DNA from: Alentia gelatinosa
Taxonomy: Eukaryota; Annelida; Polychaeta; Phyllodocida; Polynoidae
DNA: 64,000 nt
Direction: 5' to 3'
Assembly (NCBI GenBank): GCA_950022655.1
Contig: OX465581.1
Coordinates: forward strand, 111,831,125-111,895,124
Shown here: positions 13,832 to 25,200 of the stretch, piece by piece
How positions within the stretch are numbered: the stretch's first letter is position 1
Layout: each line of letters starts with the position of its first letter
The notes under the pieces: model-generated
What the model saw: only the letters and a program-made list of their open reading frames with translations
Told to the model about the DNA's origin: nothing
The model's database searches: none
Translations under genes and position numbers: made by a program

Positions 13832-15769
13832 GTATATCAAACTCCTTATTATTACTTTATATATCGGATATATTATTATGTACATTATTATCAAATGTGT
13901 GTATCGGGTGCCGATTTTCGGAAATCGGGGACCGATTTCTTTCGAAGGAGTTTCCAACTAGATCTCTCAATTACATGAATTCCATTGTGACAATTACAAA
14001 AGGACAACAGATAGGTAGATTCAAGTCCAGATATCACGATATAGATATAATTATATAGAACTGTATCTCCAATCGTATAGATAGGCAATACTCCACAAGT
14101 TTGGCTGGGCCACAATCGTCATCGAGGCAAAGCCGAGTGACGATTATAACACAGCCAAACGAGTGGAGTATTGTCTATTTTACGATTCGAGTGCGGTTCT
14201 GGATTTTTCTTACCCCTTTCTATCGTTTAGATAACATCACAACTTCAGAATAATCAGAAAATACTTAGCAAATCCACTACGCCACGGTCGTGGCGTAGAA
14301 TTGTAACTTTACCAGGGTGATTGTTGAGTATATCTTTCTAATGTTATTCCTATGGCTAAACTTGTACCAGGGGTGAGATAAAGGGGCATGGTAAATGAGT
14401 GTTTAGTACATTTTCATTTAGTTTGTGTTTTGCATTTCCAAACACTTTTATCTACTGCTTTTATTACTACAAGGGCAGTATAGGTGGGAAGATCTCCATG
14501 ACGGAATTACATGCAGTGCCATGCAAAATTTAGGTTGAAGTGTTGTCCCTCACTCAAAGACATTTAAATCAAAAATAATCATCTGTCCCATTAGAGAAGA
14601 CAACAAAGAAGCTAGGAATGTCTAGGACTAGCCATATAGTAATGCATTCATGATGAGCCACAGCCCAGTAGGTCATTGTAATTGTAATTCCTTGTATTTC
14701 CTTCATGTTTTGGAATTTCACTTGCTGTATTTTGGTCAATTTGCGCATGTGTAGCACAACATCAACTATGAAATTTGGAATGTCAATAGTACAATTGCTC
14801 AGAAAAAGTTCTAAGTACAAGAAAATGCATGCATATGTAATACATCTGAATGCTTTTCACTGGCTGCCTGTGTCACGTTTACTGTGGAATTGCTGAATAT
14901 ATATTAAGGTTAGGTAAACATATTTGGAACCTGCGATGCAATTCTGTATATATAATATGTATTATCCCATGTATTATGTAAGCCCTGATTAAGTTGAAGT
15001 ATGTTACGTTATTTCATATTATCTAGTACAGCGGAATAGGAACCCGAAGAAAACCAGCACCAGCAATAAGCTAAGCTGACGGGATCCTTGTTATTGATTC
15101 ACAGTTATTACAATCATGATTAACTATGCAGTACATATCAAGCCGCCTATCCACATAATCATCGTTTGTTGTATTTATCATCCATCATTTCGAATAATTT
15201 AAACACAGTAATTGCCATATTAAAGGGTATAGCAATCGGGACTATTTCTTTGCTCTATAGCACAAAGGGACTATTTTTCCCGTATACCATGATTTTGCGG
15301 CCGTATACCACAGGTTTGAATCCGTATACCACAGTTATGGTATCTGGCAGGTTTTATACAATGGGTGGTGGTTTACTGAGTCCCCATACATTGTCAATGG
15401 GGACTTTGTATACGATGGATAATAAAAAAGAAGAATCAATAAAGATCTGATAAAAAAGAAGGTAATTTACTGTCTCTGATTCTCACCAAACAGCACCCAT
15501 ACATCTTCCCGATCTACGACATTGATCTGCTAGCACAGCAGGACCGTGTGGTCGTCATTCTGCCCTTCAACAACCAGGGGTCTCTCAAGGACCTCATTTA
15601 TCATGTGAGTCCATCTTATTAGCACATCTCTCTCGTTTTCTTGTCATATAGAAAGTATTTTCTTAAATTCGCTTATCTTGAAAATTATAACTGGTATATT
15701 TCTGATCCCGAGTTGATGCTTTGAGGTTAGGGTTTATGTCTCGAGTATAAAAACCTGCCGGGTGCGGCG

Positions 15770-15852
<83 letters not shown>

Positions 15853-18800
15853 AAATTAGAAATACTATCTTTTGACTTTCGTTTGCGCTGACGCACTAGC
15901 TTGTGAATAAAGGAACAATGAAATTTAGTTTGATATGGCAGAAGGGTAACTCTAGATTTATAGAAGCATTTTGATTTATATCTCTCTTTTCCCCCGGAAA
16001 ATGAGCCCACTTGCGATCAGCTGTTAACCCATTGTAGACCTACATCATTTTCCGACTCCAGAAAGTATTGCTCATGTATATAAAATCAGGGATTCTCTCA
16101 ATGCTGGCCGTCGTATTCAAAATGAATGCTTGGACGAACAATGCATTAACAATAAAAAGGGGCCAGCCATGAAGTACGTATTCAAAATCTCTTGGAAATT
16201 TGACCCCCGCATCTCCTCTCAGTTTTATAGGCGATAAAACAAAGAAGGAGCAAAATACACAAAATTTCCAAATATTTTTGCCCCCTCCCCGCCACCGCCT
16301 CAGTGCGTACGTACATTATGGATGGCCTTCAAACAATAAGTCATTAGTAAAAAATGTATACAATGTCCTCATGTATTTACATTCCGTTTACGACTCGCAC
16401 GCAGGCGCATTGCAAAGACACGTGGGCATCGAAATACTACATGGTAGGGACTGGCCTGCCGCCCCACCTGGTGGCCACATACGGAAGACAGATTCTGGAA
16501 GGCCTGGTCTTCCTACAAAAGTCAGGCTTCCCGCCTCTCAGCCACCTCCATAGTGGTAACGTCATGTTACAAAACAACACCTGCAGGTGAGACTATTATC
16601 ATTTTAATTGTTTCTAGTTTTTATTGCAATCTCTCGCAGGGCGAGTTTTTGAGATACAATACTTGTGGTGGCATACAATTAGTAGAAACCGTAGTGAGGA
16701 GCAGACCTGACCAGAGTGGCATAGACACTGACAAGTCTAACTCGAGTTCGAAGTTTGAATTTGAAGAAAGAATTTTTTCATTCTAACTCGAGTTCGGTTT
16801 CGTATTTATCCTACCCCGTCTATGCTTTTGTATTACTAAAAGATAAATATTGACTCAACGACCAACGGAACTTTTTTCATAGTAGCTGACATCCTGCTCT
16901 CTGATTGGTCAATATTGTTATTACTCTAGTGGCATAAAAAACACTTTCACGGCCTGCCACATAAAATTTGCCTATGTTAAGTCTATGGCCGTTTTTTATT
17001 AGGGGTAGGATAATAGGTAGTGCTATCACACTAAGGGTCATCCATAAAGTATGTACGCACTGGGGGTAGGGGTCCAAAAATGTTGGAAATTTTGCGTATG
17101 CCCCTTCTTTGTTTTCTTGCGTACAAGATTGGGAGTGGGAGGGGTCTGAAATTTCAGAAATTGAGCGCACATACGTTATGGATGGCCCCCTAGTGCAATA
17201 TCAAAAGACATACGTAAAAGATATTACGGTGAAAATACTAAATGTGGGTGTATAGGACCGGGTAATGACAAATAGTGTAAGATGGATCTTGTATATTTTT
17301 CATTTTTAATCATCATTTGCACTGGAACAGTGGGAAGTTCGTCCCATGCCTATTTTTTGAGCATTTGAGAACAATATCAAACTAAATCTGTTAAAAATCC
17401 AACCGTAGAAGAATACAAGGAATTACATTCTGAGCTGGGAAGCTTTTTTAGCATTATATTGTACTTAGTCATGTCCTGTTATCTAATGCTATCTATTATT
17501 GATGCTGCAAGATATGCAAACTACCCCCCATATAAGTTTATGTAAAACGAGAGATAGGCCTACTTGCTATTAGGATACAGTCTGGCGTTTCCAATATATC
17601 TGAAGTTTAACATGGTATGTAAATGTACCTTCATTTGAGGGATAAGTTATCTAACAGTCTAATGTTTGTTCAACGTTGGTTCAACGTTGGTTCAACGTCA
17701 TTATCAAAATCACAGAAGCAATATGATTTTCCTTATCGCACCAATAGCATTCCAACACTGGGAGAAGTGTATAGGATAATATGTTAATATGCTCCGCAGG
17801 ACATTGAAATAGGACACTTCAGAATAATTGTGATACTGATATCAATTAACATTGACCCTTTAAGGCACGGTGTTTAAGGACGGCTGCCTGGGGCTGAGCT
17901 AGTCCCATAAGGACGGGTGCTGGTTGGAAGTTTGTCTGGCTAGAGGACTGGTCCATAATGGTGTAAACTGATAATTCAAGATTCTTATCATGCAATATAA
18001 TACATGATTATAGATATTTTACTTATTTTGAATAGAAATATTGAATACGATGTTATATCTACATTTCTAAAGAATTCATGAATATTGATTGTGATAACTT
18101 TTTCGTTCGTACTTCCCTTGCGGGAGACGTTAGAAAAGAATTCATGAATATTGCTTATTATTTCTTTGTTAAAACATTTTTGTTATTATTGGAACAATGA
18201 TGCCTCCAGGCATCATGCGGCTTTAGTGTGGTGATGCCTCCAGGCATCATGTGTCCTTAAAGGGTTAAATGATGCCATTGAATGAAACAAGAGATCCCGT
18301 GCCACCTACAAGTGTACCCCAATGACCACAAATGATTCTAAGTAGGAAGACCACTTAATGTCTGAAGATAGTTGGTCCTTATGTAGATACAATATCTGTC
18401 CTCTAGATTGGCTGGATATGAAAGCGAACTCCTGGGGCTCTCGCCCAAAATGTATGGTATCACCACGAAGTCCTTACAGACCGATACGGATGCCCTTCAG
18501 GTCATATACTTTGGTAAGTATGACCTTAATGCACTTTATTTCCGTTATGTTTGAAGGATACTTGCGCTTGTTGTCAAATCATATAAAATTGTCCTGTATG
18601 AGGGTGAAAATAACCCTAAAGCCATTTGAACTGATTTTGATTAAAATATGTTTGTTTAATTCTTTCACCCCCTTAACTGGGGATCTTTTTCAAAGAGATT
18701 TACACAATATTACCATGGTTTTGATCTGAGTGGCCGTATTCTCCTCGTAATAGACACGTAGTGAAACCCTAAGCCATAGCGAGGAGTATTGCATAGGGCC

Positions 18801-19133
18801 AACAACTAGGAGAATACGGCCACGCAGATCAAAATCATGGTAATTTTGTGTTTATCATTCACCTTTCTACTAATTATTACGAGAAAATCTTGAAATTATT
18901 AGAAACTCGACATAAGCGCTATACATTTTACATATGAAATAATTCCTAAATATCCCATGAGCTGGCAGAAAAGCCACATTCTACTGAGTCTACAGAATAT
19001 GGTTTTCCGTAATCTACTCGGTAGCGGTCTGTAGGCTCCATAGGTTTAGTATGTAGATGTAAAAATTAAGTGGGTAATAATTTACAAGAAGGAATATAGC
19101 AGCACGACTTAGCCGGAAATTTGCCTCCAGCTA

Positions 19134-19216
<83 letters not shown>

Positions 19217-22200
19217 CCTGTTATGTAAGGACTGTCGCGCTTACGAGACAAAAACTGGCCCAGAACTAGCCGTAGTCGGTTCTGGAAAATGCTTGGAATC
19301 ATGTGTATGTGCAAATACCCCTACGTCGACATTCCCGTTCTATTCTGGTAATAGCCCACATGGATCATACTAATCATTTGTTCGGTAATACAGGACACCT
19401 GATTTATGAAATGACCATGGGAAATGAGATGGAAGTCAGCATTCCAGAGTCAAGGCATTTAGCTGCTATTCCGGATGTGCAAATCAAACAGGTAATTCTT
19501 ATATGGATCTATATTTCTTTGTTTGCTTTTGTCCCTGAGAGTATAGCAATATAGATCATAGATGAGTTGCTTTGATTTATCTGTATCTGTTTTTTCCCCT
19601 TTTTTTGCTGGTGGTAGACCTCCTACAGCTTCGTCCAAAATATATGCAGTAACTTTTTAATGTCTCTTGATCAAAAGTAGTAAAATCATTTTACCTTCAG
19701 TTATTATGCATTTTGAATTTATTTGAAAATACATACACTAGTACATTGCCTTGAATTCTGTGTGTTAAATCAGGTTTCATAATTACTTTTCAAGTGTCTG
19801 GAGTTCATATTCGATTCGTCTGAAGCAGGCTTCCACACACTTGAACAGGTAGGTACTTTCCCAGGCTGCGATTACAAGGGCAAATAAACTAAACCCCACC
19901 TCCACCACCACCACCACCCCCCGCTTTAAAAAGTGGAAAATTTTCTACTTCAGCATCTCCCGCTCCTCTTAATCAGCAAAACACGAAATCATGTAGTGGA
20001 TCTAACACATAAAAATAGATTATCAATAGAGTATAGGGCACATAGCTATTGTGTTGTGGAAGCGGCCATCTTGCCCCTGACATCAAACGAAACACCAGGT
20101 GGCGGGTCCAGTTATCAATGGATGTTATAAAAAATATTGTTTTTGGCTAGCCGTGTATGAGTTTAAGCATTGTCGCACGATTATTTAAAGATAATAACAG
20201 CAGACAGTAGTGGTTGTCCCTCGACTTCAGTATCGCTATCTTACAATGTCCTGGTGGAAGATGGCAGAACTAGCAATCACTCTATGCCCTATAGGGCTAG
20301 CCCTATTCTTTTCTCCCACTCATGTGTCCATACCAGATTGCAACTCAATCCCGAGTCACACTCATTATATGTACTCCACAACTGACACACTCTTCATAAA
20401 GGGCTGTGTTCTACCTCCTAGGCAAATTTCGGTGTACATATATACACTTTAATCTAGCAACCTCCAATCTAACATCATAACAGGAATTTATTCCGATTGC
20501 TATCACCTCTTCAGTATTCCGCGATGTCGATAAGGACATCTTTATATGATAATTTGTGCATATTTGGTCTTCTAAGTCATTTAAATTACATTTTCAGATC
20601 TGTAACCACCCGTTCTTCAATTCAGTGGCTTTGAATGAACTCGAAGTTTTCAAGAAGCCGCCTGTAAGCAACACTTGTTTGTTATCATTTATTCTTTTTT
20701 ACTATATATACCCATGCCGTATATACTGTAAATACGCACTGTTTTGGCATATGACGTAAAAATACTGTACGGACCACTGGTCCATACACTAAAATACGGA
20801 CCAGCTAGCCATACACATTTATTAAAATTTTGGTTGTTAAGAAAAATGAAATTGATTTTTTTTTAAATTTCGGGTATATAGTAAATATATAACGTCCAAC
20901 CATGCTGTACAATTCACAGAACTCGATGGTAATTTACAGTTTGTACGGAACTCGGCGTAAATGCCTCGGTCCGTACAAACGGTAAATTAGCATCTCGTCC
21001 TGTGTACAGCATGGTCAGGACGTTCTATGTAATTACTGAAAAGATTTGCGTACTTATTGCACATGGCTGTGCCAGTAAATTTGGTCGCTAAGTTATCTCA
21101 CAAGAGGTGTACATTATATCGATGGTTTTTAAAACGGTTCCTCATATTTCGATGAAACGGATGAACAAATTAGACCTCTTTAACAAGAAATTGAATACTA
21201 TTTTGGTAAACATTTCTTCCTATCTGACGTTTGCTAGTTTAGAAACGCTACGTCTAACCAAAGATAAATCAAATACTATATGGAAACCACCAGTCCGTAT
21301 TTTACGTCAAATAAGAGAAAAAAAACTAATAAAAGATAGACCGAAGTACAAAATTAAAGATAAACCGACGTACAGATAGTAATGCTGGTTATGTGTCCAG
21401 TTTGTCTTGTCTTACTCGTGGTATTTCTGTCCCATAGGCTTAACATTGGGAACTTGTTGTCCATACCCCTAGATGTATTGCAGTCCATTCTCCATGGTCT
21501 ATATCCTGTGTGTCATCCATTCTCTTAGTGTGAACAGGGACAACATAAATATATATGTATAAATACAGAATGCAACTGATTTTGGTTAAAGTCATCGTTT
21601 TCCAACTTGTTTGAACGATGATTTTGGTCAAAGTCATCTTTTTCCAACTTGTTTGATCAATGATTTTGGTCAAAGCCATTGTTCTCCAACTTGTATGAAC
21701 GCTATGTGATATTCACTCCGCATCAAACTTGTGGAGAGCAACAACTTTGACCAAAGCTTGCTGGTTTCTTCTTTTGTCCTCAATGCCATTTGGCATATGA
21801 CTATATGGAACACCTGAGCATTAACTGCAATTCAAAAGACATTGGTTTTTTTTCTCAGGTTAAATTCACAAAAAAACAAAAGGCCATCCTGAAGGCAGTG
21901 AAGAGAGGGAAACCTTTAGGACTGAAGCGGGCTTCGGCACCTGCTCTTGCAATTGACACTGATCTGTAAGTATTGTATGAGTCTTTAGAGGCCTGGATAA
22001 TATAAGGTGTTAATATCAATCAACGAAATTCTTCGTGGCCAAATGTCTGTTATACAAGCGTATTCAGTGGAGGTCCCGAGTCACCTTGGCATTCTGCTAG
22101 TTACTTACACCTGGATTGTCTTATGCAATGTCTATAGCGAGAATTCCACCAACCAGACGAAAATGTGTACAACGCCCGTACAATGGTTGCTGGAACATCT

Positions 22201-25200
22201 CGTGGAATTTTGTTTTTGTCTGATTGGTGGAGCATCGCATGATGCCGCCGGTGCCCATATGCCAGACGTCTGCTCTTGCTTGCTGGGTTAGTTGAGCGTC
22301 TGTTGGGGGTGGCTGGGTGCATCACCCCAGGGTTGCTCACGGCTATTAGAGGGTTGCTAGGGCATTGGCTGTGGCATCTGCTGAAATGTGCAGAAATGCG
22401 CTTCCACCCACCAGAATTTACATGCAATGTCCCAGCCAATGCTTCAACAACCCTCCACAAAATGGAGTTATAGCGTCGGCCGAATAACTGATTTATCAGT
22501 TTTTTTGTCTGCTGGAATTGAGCATCTGGCCTGTGCATTTGAAGAGTATGTCACCCGCCTGCGAGCTCTGCTGGGACCTGCGGTGAGGGAACGCTGCCAA
22601 TACGGCCTGGGCACTACCCGGGTGCAAAGTGGGGACTGAAAACTCCGATAATTTCGGTATTTTGGGCAGAATTCTAGCACCAGAGCGTGCCATACACATT
22701 CATAACATCAAGTCTTATCTTTATTTACCTTCATTCTTCGATTAACCACAGTACTTTGCAGTTATTTGACGATCTTTCAACGTTCCTGTACAAAATCCTG
22801 CACATGGCGGCACACTGCTCAGCTCGATACTCCAGCGTTTGGAGTGTTTCATAATATTGAATCGGCTATCGCCTCGTTCATATTACTGCGCACTCCAAAC
22901 TCGATGGCGAATGGGGACTCAGACCAAACCCTCATCAATATCTTTCTTAGTATCTTCTCAGAGAACAGAACACTCATGTTGCATAGATCTGATCCGAACT
23001 TTGCAACAGGGTACCCGTTTGAGACAAAATTGAGAACACGCTTTTTACGTTAGCTCATATTAATCGATTAATCGATTAATCGGTGTACCACGTGGGAGTG
23101 GCTGTGACATTTTGTCATTTTTCATATTGCTCTATAATTTCCTCCTTTCCAGATGTAAACGCATGTCTCTCCTATTAACGTCATTATCAGTTAGTAATTA
23201 AGTAATGGAATGGTGGCAGTATAATTATACGTCAGAGGGGGTTATGATTATTGCTTCTGGCAATCTAATTGAGATAATTATTTACGCTGGTGAAGTGACG
23301 AAAAAGGTGTCGCGTGCACTCAATTCAATCAATTAGAAATCATGATGAGTGTAAATTAGCTGACAGTTTATTAGTGATCAGGCAAGAACTGTTATAACGA
23401 AGCATCGTTAATTCGAGAATATTGAATTTTCGCACCGTGACAGAATAATTTTCCCAGTGTTACAAAGTCACGAGCCTCTCACTCTCTATGCCAATATCTA
23501 AAGCCTATAAGACACCGTATTTTATCAGCTTTAAGACTGAGAAAGTACCTCATATCTTGTAACCTGAGTTGCTGATATAACCCACCTCAAATACGACCAA
23601 CGGGTATAGACCCTATTGAGGTATCCCAGAATTCAGTCTGTTTACAGTTCCCGGTGTGCGCTGGTTACCGACGTTATATGGTAATAGACCCTTGACCCGT
23701 AACCCACAATCATTGCTTTTTAACGGTTTTTATAAATCTTCAAATGGAAAATCCGATGTCAGAAATGGAAATTCCAGCTATTTCTACATGTAAACCCGAA
23801 ATTCTGTTCAGGTTACTCAAATATAAATAGGAAAACTGTGGTTCATGCGATCGTAGTGTACCCAAGCACTCGCGAGCGGAACTTGTGTTTACCCTGGGCG
23901 ATAATCGGGAGCCGAGTAACCTCTGGAGGGCGTATAGAGAAACTATACTCGCTGATACAACATAGGGCTGCTGTGAGCGAGGTCGATTTATCTCACCCCT
24001 GGTACAAGTTTAGCCATAGGAATAACTTTAGAAAAAATATTCAATGATGACCCTGGTAAAGTGACAATGCTACACCATGGTTATGGCGTAGTGAATACGA
24101 GATGACGTCATAGGTGGTTGACCAATCAGCGACCAGGATTTCAGAGAGAGGACAAGATAAGACGAGATTTAAACGTCCCTAACAGTGAAAGGGGTGAGAT
24201 AAATCCAGAACCACACTCAAATCGTAAAATAAGCAATACTCTACTCATTTGGATGGGCCGTAATCGTCACTCGGCTTTGCCTCAATGACAATTGCGGCGC
24301 ATCCAATCTCATTGAGTAGAGTGTATTTATACGATTCTCGATGCAGTTCTATATAAATACCAGACATCATGACCAATGACTTTGAATAGTCACCGCCGTC
24401 AATATTTACATTAACAGATATATGCACTATATGCAGTTAGTATGCTATGGACAATCCCTAAAAAATCTACGAGTTGATTATATAATGTACTTCGTGATAG
24501 TTATTATGTTTGAAAACGATGACATGGAACTAAAATTGTTTCCAACAGAACTGGTCGAGCACGAAGTGGAAGTCGTCAAGCCTTGACATCATCCAGCAAG
24601 TGAGTAGTATACCCTAATGGTATCATTGTATTCATTATTGCACTCTCGGTTTTTTGTTGTTGTTTTTTTTCAATTTTATTTTGAAAACATAGAACAGCCA
24701 CAATCTCCTTAGTCAGGGCGTTCTTCCTTGTGGTGTTCATGACACATCAAATAACAAGAACAGAGTTACAAGATTTACAGTAGACACAGAGGAGAGGTTG
24801 CTCTTGGGTCCGGCATATCGAACTGATGAGTTTAATATCATTGTTTTAGGAGAAATAAATCTAAATTTCTCATTTTGTAATTTTGGTGTGTCTTAGTTTA
24901 TCTATACGCCCTCCAGAGGTTACTAAACTATATGTTGAAACAGCTGAAATTTCCATTTCTGACATCGGATTTCTCATTTGAAGATTTATAAAAACCGTTA
25001 ATTGCAATAATTTCGGGTTACGGTTCAAGGTTCTATCATTATACAACAACATGGCCCCAAAAAACCCAAACAATAAATCAAATTATGTCCACCCTTTTTG
25101 CTGATGCAAATCAAATTTCTATCGATGTTGTCCATAGCATAAAGAAAGGAGACATATAAAACCTGAACCAAACATCCAAACAATGCAGCAACATTTAGAA

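Noticed and set aside
22101..22538. 145-codon minus-strand gene
   Set aside because: Competing open frames on the other strand, no motif, no splice sites; it lies inside intron 12.
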